Shown: piece after piece, positions 50,431 through 58,967 of the stretch | Numbering within the stretch: the first letter of the stretch is position 1 | Layout: each line of letters starts with the position of its first letter | Notes under the pieces: generated by a model | What the model was told of the DNA's origin: nothing | What the model saw: only the letters and a program-made list of their open reading frames with translations | Database searches by the model: none | Source of the DNA: CAYTBN01 sp964542165 | Lineage (GTDB): Bacteria > Myxococcota_A > UBA796 > UBA9615 > CAYRNR01 | DNA length: 64,000 nt | Assembly (NCBI GenBank): GCA_964542165.1 | Contig: CAZITQ010000005.1 | Location: 1 to 64,000, forward strand | Direction: 5' to 3' | Program-made: the position numbers and the translations under genes

Positions 50431-51399
50431 TCAGGGCTGCCGCGCCTCGATCCACCGGGCGATGTGGGGGTAGACCTCCTCGCGGGCGCGCTTGCCGAAG
50501 ACCAGGTCGATGTGCCCGTAGTCGGTGGAGAAGCCCGTCTCCCGGCCCACCAGCAGCAGCTCCTTGTCGTCGGACGCGACGGCGTCGAACACCTGACGCA
50601 GATCCTCGATGGGGGAGAGGCGGTCCGCCACTCCGGCGATGAACAGCACCGGAGCGCGGATCCGGCCCAGGTGGGCGTGGTAGTCCAGCAGACCGTCGGT
50701 GCGGGCGAAACCCTCGCCCACGTACCACCCGGCGAACTGGTCCAGCAGCTCCGCGGGCAGGTCGTAGAGCCCGACCCGGACCAGGCGGGCCAGGTGTCGA
50801 CGGTCGAGATTGTGGGGGTTGGCGGCCAGCTCGCCCACCGCCCAGTGCAGCAACCAGGGGTTGAGGGCCAGGGCCTGACCGAAGCGCCTGTAAGGTAGCC
50901 AGCGGACCAACCCCAGCGCCGGGCGACCCCGGTACATCACGTCGACCCAGGGGTGGCGCATGGCGGTGAAGGCCGGCGAGCCGATGGTGGTCACCGAGGC
51001 GAACAGGGCGTCGTCGTAGTGCTCGAGGGCGGCGTAGGCCAGCATGCCGCCCATGCTGTGGCCGACCCAGTGCAGGGAGGGGGCGCCGGTGGCGTCCAGC
51101 ACGTGGCGCAGGATCGCCGGGACGTCCCGGTGAACGTGGTCGTCGAAGTCCCAGGGTTTGCGACGCCGCAGGGGCCAGCGGGGCGAGCGGCTCCTCCCCG
51201 CGCCCCGCAGCTCCACCACCCACACGTCGTGGCCCCGCCCGTGGAGGTAGCGGGCCACGCTGATCTCCTCGTCCGGGGCGTCCAGGTCGTGGCGGTTGAT
51301 GCCCAGGCCGTGGCAGAGCAGCACGGGGGCTCCGCCGTCCTCGCCGCGGTACCGATAGATCGCGAGCTTCCAGCCGTCGCGGGTACGGACACGGTCCAT
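50431..51399 (-). CDS. Alpha/beta hydrolase
   Basis: The protein has 322 residues from ATG 51399; a GTG at 51423 would add eight residues, and neither has a clear ribosome-binding site. PVLLCHGLGINRHDLD gives the oxyanion-hole strand, HWVGHSMGGMLAYAAL the nucleophile elbow, VLFIAGVADRLSP the acid strand, and DYGHIDLVFG the catalytic His. DVWVVELRGAGRS and the overall plan resemble the PHA-depolymerase/PHA-synthase-like and lysophospholipase group. There is no signal peptide, so it is cytoplasmic. Substrate unknown. Confidence 0.8.
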   Translation of the reverse strand: MDRVRTRDGWKLAIYRYRGEDGGAPVLLCHGLGINRHDLDAPDEEISVARYLHGRGHDVWVVELRGAGRSRSPRWPLRRRKPWDFDDHVHRDVPAILRHVLDATGAPSLHWVGHSMGGMLAYAALEHYDDALFASVTTIGSPAFTAMRHPWVDVMYRGRPALGLVRWLPYRRFGQALALNPWLLHWAVGELAANPHNLDRRHLARLVRVGLYDLPAELLDQFAGWYVGEGFARTDGLLDYHAHLGRIRAPVLFIAGVADRLSPIEDLRQVFDAVASDDKELLLVGRETGFSTDYGHIDLVFGKRAREEVYPHIARWIEARQP

Positions 51400-51457
51400 G
51401 GTGGGGCGGGGGGCGCGGGGCACGGGGAGATGGTAGCAGAGGAAGGAGAGGTGGAGC

Positions 51458-51482
51458 GGGCACGGGCACGGGCACGGGCACG
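51458..51482 (+). repeat. CGGGCA hexamer repeat
   Basis: Four tandem CGGGCA units lie between two minus-strand genes, inside a purine-rich 73-bp spacer. It is of the same kind as the other short-period intergenic repeats of the window. Confidence 0.7.
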
Positions 51483-51496
51483 TGGGGAGGGGAAGA

Positions 51497-52048
51497 TCAG
51501 ACGACGAACATGTGCACGACGATCATGTAGAAGCAGTCGCCCGTGTCGATGAACCAGCGCATGATCTCGTTCTGGGCGCCGGGGTGGGCGTGGTAGGAGA
51601 AGCCGGGCACGCTGTCCTTGTAGAGCATGTGGTCGATCAGGTTGAAGTCCGGATCCGAGGTCTCGGGCACGTCGGCCGGGACCCAGTCGTTGCCCGCAGC
51701 GTAGTCGCCCCAGTAGTACATCGCGCTCCACTCCCACTGGCTCAGGTGGCCCTCGATGTGATCGAAGGTCCCGTCCGGGACCTCGTCCGGGCGGACCTCG
51801 AGGGCGAATTCGTCGCAGATCATGTGCTCGTTGCTGCAGTCGTGGATGTGGAAGATCCGGTCCGGACCGAACTCCAGATGGTCGCCGGTGGTGGAGCTGT
51901 TGAACACGAACCGCTCGGGCTCGGGTCCGTACGCGAGGCAGATCGGACCCTCGTAGAACTCCGGGATCAGGATCCCGTCGAAGGCAGCGGCGCCCGCGGT
52001 CAGGGTCAGGGTCAGGAACATCGCAGCGACGGTGGTGATGGAACGCAT
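51497..52048 (-). CDS. Small secreted protein of unknown function
   Basis: The protein has 183 residues; ATG at 52048 has GAGGAGAGA upstream. A classical signal peptide (residues 1-22, ending TAGAAAFDG) is followed by an acidic, aromatic-rich domain. Four cysteines (CLAY, HDCSNEHMIC, DCFYM) are available for disulphides. HIHDCSNEH and SYHAHPG contain several His residues that could bind metal. No family is recognised. It is divergent from the sigma-factor gene. Confidence 0.65.
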   Translation of the reverse strand: MRSITTVAAMFLTLTLTAGAAAFDGILIPEFYEGPICLAYGPEPERFVFNSSTTGDHLEFGPDRIFHIHDCSNEHMICDEFALEVRPDEVPDGTFDHIEGHLSQWEWSAMYYWGDYAAGNDWVPADVPETSDPDFNLIDHMLYKDSVPGFSYHAHPGAQNEIMRWFIDTGDCFYMIVVHMFVV

Positions 52049-52212
52049 GGTGTCTCTCCTCGAGGGTTGCGCCGCGTCTCGTGGTCTCGCCCTCGAGCCC
52101 TCCCGACGCCGCGGTCTGCCGGGGACTACACGGGCGGCCGCCGGGACCTGACACCGGCCGGGTTCTTTTTTTCCCTGGTAGAATCGCGTGGCCTCTTGCG
52201 GAGGGGGTACGG

Positions 52213-52902
52213 ATGCCGCTGATCGTCCTGCTCACACCGTGGCTGCTGCTGGTGCTGGCCGTGTTTGGCCGGCGGGCGGAGGCCGAGGCGGTGCTCGCGG
52301 ACGCCCTGTCCGGGCATCCGCCGGCGATCCGGCACCTGATCGAGGGGCTGGGACCGGTCGTGCGCGCCCGCGTGAGGCGCGTTCTGTCCCGCAACCCCGC
52401 CCGCGTGCCGTGCATGAACCAGGACGTGGACGAGCTGGTCCAGGAGACCTTCCTGGTGCTGTTCGCCGACGACTCGTCGCTCCTGCAACGCTGGGATCCG
52501 GACCGGGGCATGTCGCTGCCCAACTACGTGGGCCAGATCGCCGAGCGGGAGGCGGGTCGCTACCTGCGGGCCCGCAGTGCGGCCAAGCGCAAGGGCGAGG
52601 AGCTCACGGCCCCCGACGATCTGACCATGCAGCGGGCACCGGACGGCGGCACGGCGGCGGACGAGCGGCTGGAGCAGGAGCAGCGTCGTCTGGACCTGCT
52701 CCAGCGGATCCGCGAGGCCCTGACCCCCGAGAGTTTCCTGGTCTTCGACCTCCTGTACGTCCGCCTGCTGTCCGCCCCCGAGGTGGCTCAGATGCTCGGC
52801 TGCGAGGTCCAGGCCGTGTACACCCGCCGCAGCCGGATCCGCACCACCTTGCGCAAGTTGGTGACCGAGATGGACGCGGAGGAGTCCCCGGCCGGGGCGT
52901 GA
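52213..52902 (+). CDS. ECF-type RNA polymerase sigma factor, coupled to CHAT gene
   Basis: The protein has 229 residues from ATG 52213, which has GGAGGG upstream. Region 2 is DELVQETFLVLFADDSSL.. RWDPDRGMSLPNYVGQIAER. Region 4 is LLQRIREALTPESFLVFDLL .. LSAPEVAQMLGCEVQAVYTR, a clear HTH. Residues 2-19 (PLIVLLTPWLLLVLAVFG) form a hydrophobic segment that would tether the protein to the membrane, unusual for a sigma factor. A downstream GTG at 52291 with GGAGG would give a soluble form. The stop overlaps the CHAT gene start by 4 bp. No classical anti-sigma gene follows directly, so the CHAT protein may be the regulator. Confidence 0.82.
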   Translation: MPLIVLLTPWLLLVLAVFGRRAEAEAVLADALSGHPPAIRHLIEGLGPVVRARVRRVLSRNPARVPCMNQDVDELVQETFLVLFADDSSLLQRWDPDRGMSLPNYVGQIAEREAGRYLRARSAAKRKGEELTAPDDLTMQRAPDGGTAADERLEQEQRRLDLLQRIREALTPESFLVFDLLYVRLLSAPEVAQMLGCEVQAVYTRRSRIRTTLRKLVTEMDAEESPAGA

Positions 52903-55900
52903 GAGTCCCCCTCTGGCTGGCGCTGACGCTGGCGGGCCTGATGGGCTGCGCCGGTTCCAGCGGTCCTCCCCCCGACGTGACGTTGGACCTCCAGGGTTTC
53001 CGTGGACTGGAGCGGGATGGCGACCGCACCGTCCGGGTGTTCCGTAGCGGCGAGGCCCCGGTCCTCCTGGCCCGCCCCGCCGGGGACGGCGAGTTTCCCC
53101 GTGCGCCCGGGCTGGCGGCCTGGATCGTGGGCGTGGACGAGCCGGGAGCTGGATGGAGCCTGGGAACGGGGGGCGGGACCGACACGACCGGAACCCCGGG
53201 GTTCGACACGGTGGGCGGCGTTCTCCGTGCCGTGGTCGACCCGGACGACCTGGGGATCCCCGACGACGAGACATCCACCCTGGTGTTCGTCGCCTGGACG
53301 GAGGGCGATCGACGCGCCGAGCGCTTCGTCACCCGGAACCTCGGGGCCGCGCCGCCCGACGCCGAGTGGCCCGAGGGTGTGGTCCGGGCGACGTTCCCCG
53401 TCCGTGTGGCCTCCAAGGGGGCGCGCGCCGCCGGCGCGTCCGAGGCGGTGGCCGCCTGCCGCCAGGCCTATCGAGAGGAGCCCGACAGCGTCCCCGCACT
53501 GTGCGTGGCAGCGGCGGAGACCGAGCAACCCCGGGACCGGATGCTGGCCCTCGAGCGCCTGGGCTTCCACGCTCGCCGGGGGGGGCGGCTGGACGACGCC
53601 CGGCGCCGATTCGAGTCCGCGGCCGAGGCGGCTGCCGCCGCCGGACTGCCCTCGGAGCAGACCACGGAGCTCCGCCTGGCCTCGCTGGCTTGCCGCGAGG
53701 CCGGCGACCTGTCCGCCGCTCGGGAGCTGGGTGAGAGGGCCCTGGCCGTGGACGTCGAGCAGGGCCACATGCTGTGGCAAGCCCGGGACCACACGATGCT
53801 GGGCCTGGTGCTCCACGGCCTGGGCGAGCCCGGCGCCGCGGTGGCGCACCTGGAGCGGGCCGTGGAGGCGGACCGTCTCCTGGCTCGGCCCTACGACGAG
53901 GGCATCGCCATCACCGACCTGGCCATGGTCTACCGGAGCAGCGGCCGGTACCGCCACGCGCTGGCCGCCCTGGACCGGGCGGAGCCCCTGTTCGAACCCC
54001 GGGCGGACGCCAGCGATCACGACCGGGAGGCCTGGGCCACCTACCTGGGCAACCGGGGCTGGACCCTCCTGCGAGCCCGACGCCACGGACTCCTGCCGGC
54101 GACCTCGGAAGAGCTGGAGACCTCCTTCGAGACCGCCCTGGCGATCCACCGGGACGCCGGCCGGGTGCTCTGGGTGGCCAACGAGCTGATGAATCTGGCC
54201 ACCCTGGCGCTGCAGGACGGGGATGCGCCGACGGCTCGCGCGCGGATCGCGGAGGCGCGGCAGGTCCTCGGCGACGACCTGTCCTTCGAGCACCGTGGCT
54301 ACCTGCTGGCGCTGGAGGGCGAGCTGGCGCTGGTGGAGATGGATCCGTCTGCGGCCATGGACGCCTTTTCGGAGCTGGAGGAGGTGGAGGGGCGCTGGTC
54401 CGCTCGATGGTGGGCGGATTTCGGGCGCGCGCGGGCCCACGTGATCGCCGGTCGCCCCGATGCGGCGGACGCGGCCTTCGAGCAAGCTCTGGATGCGCTG
54501 GAAGGGGCCGCCGCGACGCTGGATCCGCTGGTGGACCGGCCCTACTTCCTCGGGGACCGGGACGAGGTCTACGACGCGTACCTGCTCCATCTGCTGGACC
54601 GGGGAAGGGTGACTGCAGCCCTGGCCGTCTCCGAACGGTCCCGCTCGCGGGAGCAGCGACGCGCCCGCAGCGGCGCGGGGCTCGCCGACGCCGACGGCCT
54701 CCTGGTCGACGCCGTGGTGCGCGCGCGCAACGCGCTGCAACGCCACGAGGACGACGAGACCTTCCTTCGGACCGAGCAGCGGGGCGACTGGGAGCGGGAG
54801 CGCCGCGAGCGGGTCGAGGACCTGGTCGAGGCGCAGGCCGCGCTGGTGGCTGCGGAGTGGGCTGCGGTGGGGGAGGAGCAGGCCCCGGGGAGCGAGGCCC
54901 TGGACATGCCGGGGCTCTTCGCGGGACTGCCCTCGGGCAGCCGACTGCTGCTCTACCACACCACCGTGGAGGAGCTCGTCCTGTTCGACTGCCGGGGCCC
55001 CCTGGTCCGGGCCCACCGCATCGACGCCGGGCGTTTGCAGCTGGCGGAGCGGGTGGAGGCGCTGCGGACGGCGGTGGCCGCAGGGGGCGGGGCGGCAGAG
55101 GCCGAGGCGCTGGAGCCCTGGCTGCTTCCGTCGGAGGTCGAGATCGACGCGGAACGGCTGCTGGTCCTCGCCCCCCACGGCCCCCTGCACGGCCTGTCGT
55201 TCCCCACGCTCCGGCGGGGCGGCCGCTACCTCGTCGAGGACCACCCCCTGGCGGTCGTCCCTGGCCTGGCGGCGCTGGGCGCGTCCCTCGGCCGCCCGGC
55301 CTGCGAGGGCGGGGAGACGTGGGTGGCGGCGGACCCCGCCGGCGACCTGCCCGCAGCCCGAGACGAGGGCGCGAAGGTCGCCTCGCTGCGGTCCGGAAGT
55401 ACGCTCGTGCTGTCGGACGGAGTGGACCGGGGCGCGGTCCTCTCGGCCCTGTCCACCGCCTGCACCTTCCACTTCGCGGGCCACGCCGTGGTCGACTCCG
55501 ACCTGCCACAGCACTCCCACCTCCGCCTCGCGGGCGGGGAGAAGTTGACCTGGATCGATCTGCAGACCCTGTCGATCCGCCCCGACCTGGTGGTGCTGTC
55601 GGCCTGCGAGACGGGGCGCGGGATGACCCCCGCTGCCGGTGAGCGGTGGGGGCTCGCCACCGGCTTTCTCTCGGCGGGCGCCGCATCGGTGGTGGCCTCG
55701 GGCTGGAAGGTGCCGGACGAGCCCTCCCGCGCCCTGGTCGAACGCTTCTACGCCGAGGTGGACACCGCCGGCCCCGCCGAGGCCCTCCGCAGGGCCCAGC
55801 GCGCCCTGCTGGCCGGCGAGGCCGGCCCGGACGCCGCCCGCCCCCTGGCCTGGGGAGCGTTCAGCGTGTTCGGGGATCCGGGGGGGACGGCCGCGCCGAG

Positions 55901-55910
55901 TTCGGACTGA
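52899..55910 (+). CDS. TPR-CHAT (caspase-like) lipoprotein
   Basis: The protein has 1003 residues; GTG 52899 sits in the GTGA overlap with the sigma-factor gene. A short signal ends LAGLMGC (Cys17), so the protein is a lipoprotein. Residues 190-600 are TPR-like helical hairpins (RLASLACREAGDLSAARELG, LERAVEADRLLARPYDEGIA). The C-terminal 350 residues form a CHAT domain with the caspase-clan dyad His862 (FHFAGHAVVD) and Cys903 (VVLSACETGRG), so it is predicted to be an active cysteine protease. In type III-E CRISPR systems a TPR-CHAT protease releases a sigma factor from its inhibitor. A comparable sigma-control role is inferred here from coupling alone. Confidence 0.83.
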   Translation: MRVPLWLALTLAGLMGCAGSSGPPPDVTLDLQGFRGLERDGDRTVRVFRSGEAPVLLARPAGDGEFPRAPGLAAWIVGVDEPGAGWSLGTGGGTDTTGTPGFDTVGGVLRAVVDPDDLGIPDDETSTLVFVAWTEGDRRAERFVTRNLGAAPPDAEWPEGVVRATFPVRVASKGARAAGASEAVAACRQAYREEPDSVPALCVAAAETEQPRDRMLALERLGFHARRGGRLDDARRRFESAAEAAAAAGLPSEQTTELRLASLACREAGDLSAARELGERALAVDVEQGHMLWQARDHTMLGLVLHGLGEPGAAVAHLERAVEADRLLARPYDEGIAITDLAMVYRSSGRYRHALAALDRAEPLFEPRADASDHDREAWATYLGNRGWTLLRARRHGLLPATSEELETSFETALAIHRDAGRVLWVANELMNLATLALQDGDAPTARARIAEARQVLGDDLSFEHRGYLLALEGELALVEMDPSAAMDAFSELEEVEGRWSARWWADFGRARAHVIAGRPDAADAAFEQALDALEGAAATLDPLVDRPYFLGDRDEVYDAYLLHLLDRGRVTAALAVSERSRSREQRRARSGAGLADADGLLVDAVVRARNALQRHEDDETFLRTEQRGDWERERRERVEDLVEAQAALVAAEWAAVGEEQAPGSEALDMPGLFAGLPSGSRLLLYHTTVEELVLFDCRGPLVRAHRIDAGRLQLAERVEALRTAVAAGGGAAEAEALEPWLLPSEVEIDAERLLVLAPHGPLHGLSFPTLRRGGRYLVEDHPLAVVPGLAALGASLGRPACEGGETWVAADPAGDLPAARDEGAKVASLRSGSTLVLSDGVDRGAVLSALSTACTFHFAGHAVVDSDLPQHSHLRLAGGEKLTWIDLQTLSIRPDLVVLSACETGRGMTPAAGERWGLATGFLSAGAASVVASGWKVPDEPSRALVERFYAEVDTAGPAEALRRAQRALLAGEAGPDAARPLAWGAFSVFGDPGGTAAPSSD

Positions 55911-55929
55911 CGCCGAGGAGGCGCACGCC

Positions 55930-56850
55930 TCACGGGGGTGGGTCGAAGAACCTCGTGAAGGCCTCGTCGCCCCAGCAATCGATCCTGCCCTCGTCGGTGA
56001 CCGCGCAGTAGTCGTCCCCTGAGAGACCCCCATCCAGATGGACGTAGGTCTCGGCATCGACGGGGGGGACATGGGTGCGGGGGAGCTCGGGATCCCAGCA
56101 CAGCAGCGAGCCCTCGGAGGTGATGCCGCAGGCCTTGCTGAATCCCACGGCGACCTCGGTCATCGTCACGTCGGGGGCGTAGTCGCCGTTGCCCCAACAC
56201 GCGGCGACTCCCGCCGCCGTGACCCCGCAAGAGTGCAGGCCTCCCACGTCGATCTGGACGAATGGATCCGCCGGTGGCTGGCAGAGATCCGGGTTGGCCC
56301 GGCAGCCCCAGCAGGTCACCGCGCCGCTGCTCCGGATGGCGCAGGCGAAGTCGGTCTCCACCGAGACCTGCAGGAAGTCACCCTGGGGCGGACTGCAGAC
56401 CTTCTTGTTGTGCCCCAGGCAGGCCCAGCAGTGCAGGGTCCCGTCCTGGAGGACCGCGCAGAGGGCGGTCTGGCTGCCATCCAGGTCGGTCGCAGGTGAC
56501 GCGGGAGCGCCGGCGCCCTTGGACAGGAAGCTCGCGTCCCAGCAGGCGACGGAGCCGTCCTCCCGCAGGCCGCAGCCGCCCTGGTTGACCACCGCGATGT
56601 GGGTGAAGGTCTCGTCCTCCGGCGGCTCCCCTCGGGTGGCCCAGCCGCCCCAGCAGCGAACCTCGCCGGTCGTGGTCAAGCCGCAATGATGCTGGCCCGA
56701 ACTCACCTCGGCGTAGTCGGTGTCGGTGCTGGCGCCGATGGACACCCACGGGCCGGTCGACGGAGCTCCCGAGCAGCAGGCCGACAGCGCCAGCGACATG
56801 ACCGCGACCCAGGCCAAGGACCCCGCGAGATATCCTCGAGTGTTCGGCAC
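55930..56850 (-). CDS. RCC1-like repeat lipoprotein
   Basis: The protein has 306 residues; GTG at 56850 has GGGGAGAG upstream. The signal segment ends LALSAC (Cys27, with a second Cys next to it). Six blades follow with the pattern CGLxxxGxxxCWG (HHCGLTTTGEVRCWG, HSCGVTAAGVAACWG, DYCAVTDEGRIDCWG). Each blade carries two Cys that could pair within it. Unlike most lipoproteins of the window it has no Asp tether. It resembles the protein at 27792. It lies between the CHAT and subtilase genes and converges on CHAT with a 19-bp gap. Confidence 0.78.
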   Translation of the reverse strand: MPNTRGYLAGSLAWVAVMSLALSACCSGAPSTGPWVSIGASTDTDYAEVSSGQHHCGLTTTGEVRCWGGWATRGEPPEDETFTHIAVVNQGGCGLREDGSVACWDASFLSKGAGAPASPATDLDGSQTALCAVLQDGTLHCWACLGHNKKVCSPPQGDFLQVSVETDFACAIRSSGAVTCWGCRANPDLCQPPADPFVQIDVGGLHSCGVTAAGVAACWGNGDYAPDVTMTEVAVGFSKACGITSEGSLLCWDPELPRTHVPPVDAETYVHLDGGLSGDDYCAVTDEGRIDCWGDEAFTRFFDPPP

Positions 56851-56913
56851 GAGCTCTCCCCGGACGGTGTTCGACGGCGACAGCCTACCTCGCCGAATGG
56901 GCCACGTCTCCCA

Positions 56914-56968
56914 CGTAACGCTCCGTGTAACTGTGGCGTAACGCGGTTTTTTGCGATCCGGCTGTAAG
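56914..56968 (+). promoter_or_regulatory. Phased GTAAC direct repeats upstream of the subtilase gene
   Basis: CGTAAC (56914-56919), TGTAAC (56926-56931) and CGTAAC (56937-56942) are direct repeats spaced 12 and 11 bp, one helical turn apart. A related TGTAAG follows at 56963-56968. Such phased direct repeats are typical of OmpR/PhoB-type winged-helix binding sites. They lie in the divergent region between the RCC1-like and subtilase genes, about 100 bp before the ATG at 57040. Function is inferred. Confidence 0.35.
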
Positions 56969-57039
56969 GTCCCTGGTGAGGATCGGGTACGCCCCAGTGA
57001 CCCGGTCAGAGAAGACGCTCGAACGATCAGGGGGTAGAG

Positions 57040-58899
57040 ATGATTCGCAAGGCGTTCAGCTGGTTTTCGATGACGACCCTGGCGGTGGCCACGGTGGCCG
57101 CGCCGCACGGAGCCGAGGCCGCAGTGGGCGGCTACCTGGTGGACGGGGAGGTCTGCTCCGCCGACGCTCTGGTGGTGACCTACTCCACCGGGGACATCGC
57201 CTCGTGCCTGACCGCCACCGGTGACTTCTTCGACGAACGCGGCTATCCGGTCACCGTCGAGCGGCTGTTCGAGGACGGGATGCTCTGCGCCCCCCACCTG
57301 GCATGGGACCCCAACGGGCTGACGTCGATCTACCGGATCAGCCGCATCGCCGACCATGTGGAGGACGTCCAGTTCGACCTGACCGCAGAGCTACGCGCGC
57401 TGGACTGCGTGGACAGCTATCCGGCCTCCACCCCGGTGGAGCTGGACTGCCAGGTGTCCGCCCTGGCCCAGCCGGAGGCCTTCGCCGACGGCTGGAACCA
57501 GAGATTCATCGACATGCGACCCCCCGAGGCCGCCGGTGTGACCACCCGGATCGCGATCCTCGACACGGGGGTGGACGACAGCCACCCGGCCCTGTCGGGA
57601 CGCCTGGAGATGGGCGACGCCACCAACTTCGCCGCCGACGGGTCCGACCGGGACCTGAACGACCTGCACGGACACGGCACCCACGTCGCGGGCGTGGTCG
57701 CGTCCATCGTCCCCGACGCCCGCCTGATCCCGGTCCGGGTGCTCGAGAGCGACGGGGTGGGGGACTGGTCCGCCACAGCCCGAGGCCTGCTCCACGCGGC
57801 GTCCCGCGGCGCGGAGGTGATCAACCTGAGCCTGGGAACGCCCACGGATCACCCCGAGTTCTTCGATCGGGCGATCGCGGAGGCCGTGGGCTGCTACGAC
57901 GCCGTGGTGGTGGCCGCCGCGGGCCGCTCCTGCGACATGGGAGCGAGCTGCGCCGAGGTCTTCTCCCCCGCCCGGCACCCGGACGTCCTGGCCGTTGGCG
58001 CCGTGGACAACTTCGGCGATACCGAGAGGCGGGCCACCGGTGGCGAGGCCCTGGACCTGCTGGCTCCCGGTGTCCACGTCTGCTCGGCCTGGCCCACGGC
58101 CGCGACCGACGCGGGCCCCATGGACTACCGCCGCTGGAGCGGGAGCTCCGTGTCCACCGCGCACGCCACAGCCGTGGCGGCGCTGGTCCGCCACACCTTC
58201 CCGACCTTCGACCAGGTCGACGTGCGGGACCGGTTGATCTACACGGCCGTCTCCCCCGAGAACGCCGACTGCTGCACGGGCGAGGCGGGCTGGCTCAACG
58301 CCTGCAACGCCCTCGGGTTGCACGATTGCCTTCCCCGGGAGCACCTGCTCGGCCATCCCGTGGGGCTGACCTGTGAGGGGGACGAGTCGCCGGCGCCGTA
58401 TCTGGAGACCGTGTTCGTGGCCGGCGCCGCCGTGTCGCCCGCGGTGCACGGGTGCTCGGGGGTGGACGACGTGTACTCCACCCATCCCATGCCCGTGAAC
58501 CCGCCCGCGTACTACTGTCCGGACGAGAAGCCCGTGCCGCCGCTGAACTGCACGGCCCGGCTGAGCAGCCAACCCCCCAAGGGAGGCTGCCCGGACTGCG
58601 ACGTGGAGTTCGCCCTGGCCAACTTCGCCGAGCTGAACCTGCGCTTCAAGCATCCGGACCTGAGCATCTTCGACGGCTTCCTGCTGAGGCTGCAGACCGC
58701 CGACGGTCGCACCTACGTCTACCCGCTGGGTATCGGGCCCTTCCCCCAGGGACTGAAGCGGGCCAAGGTGCGCTACCAGGTCGAGACCACGTTCAACGCG
58801 CCGAACCTGTACGATGTCGTGTCGGCTGAGCTAGTCTCGGTGTATCAGGGACCGATGGGGAAACAGGCCTGGGTCGCGGATCCGCTGTGGATCCGGTAG
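57040..58899 (+). CDS. Secreted subtilisin-like serine protease (S8)
   Basis: The protein has 619 residues with a signal peptide (about 1-27). After a prodomain-like region, the catalytic triad is Asp175 (IAILDTGVDD), His212 (HGHGTHVAGV) and Ser370 (WSGSSVSTAHATAVAALVRH, normally GTSMATPH). The oxyanion-hole Asn of subtilases (usually AAGN) appears as Arg296 in VVAAAGRSCDM, which is unusual and may lower activity. The C-terminal 200 residues contain CPDEKPVPPLNC and CPDCDVEF, probably a disulphide-rich targeting domain. It sits between the CHAT/RCC1 pair and the anti-sigma-like/kinase genes, which suggests an envelope-signalling or export role. Confidence 0.8.
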   Translation: MIRKAFSWFSMTTLAVATVAAPHGAEAAVGGYLVDGEVCSADALVVTYSTGDIASCLTATGDFFDERGYPVTVERLFEDGMLCAPHLAWDPNGLTSIYRISRIADHVEDVQFDLTAELRALDCVDSYPASTPVELDCQVSALAQPEAFADGWNQRFIDMRPPEAAGVTTRIAILDTGVDDSHPALSGRLEMGDATNFAADGSDRDLNDLHGHGTHVAGVVASIVPDARLIPVRVLESDGVGDWSATARGLLHAASRGAEVINLSLGTPTDHPEFFDRAIAEAVGCYDAVVVAAAGRSCDMGASCAEVFSPARHPDVLAVGAVDNFGDTERRATGGEALDLLAPGVHVCSAWPTAATDAGPMDYRRWSGSSVSTAHATAVAALVRHTFPTFDQVDVRDRLIYTAVSPENADCCTGEAGWLNACNALGLHDCLPREHLLGHPVGLTCEGDESPAPYLETVFVAGAAVSPAVHGCSGVDDVYSTHPMPVNPPAYYCPDEKPVPPLNCTARLSSQPPKGGCPDCDVEFALANFAELNLRFKHPDLSIFDGFLLRLQTADGRTYVYPLGIGPFPQGLKRAKVRYQVETTFNAPNLYDVVSAELVSVYQGPMGKQAWVADPLWIR

Positions 58900-58967
58900 G
58901 TGTGAGAGACGGGGAACGCTGAGCGGGCGAACTCGCCCCCGGCGTTGCCCCGGGAGAGGGTGAGAGG

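Noticed and set aside
52213..55910. Type III-E CRISPR (Craspase) locus
   Set aside because: The sigma and TPR-CHAT genes recall it, but there is no Cas7-11, Csx30 or repeat array in the window.
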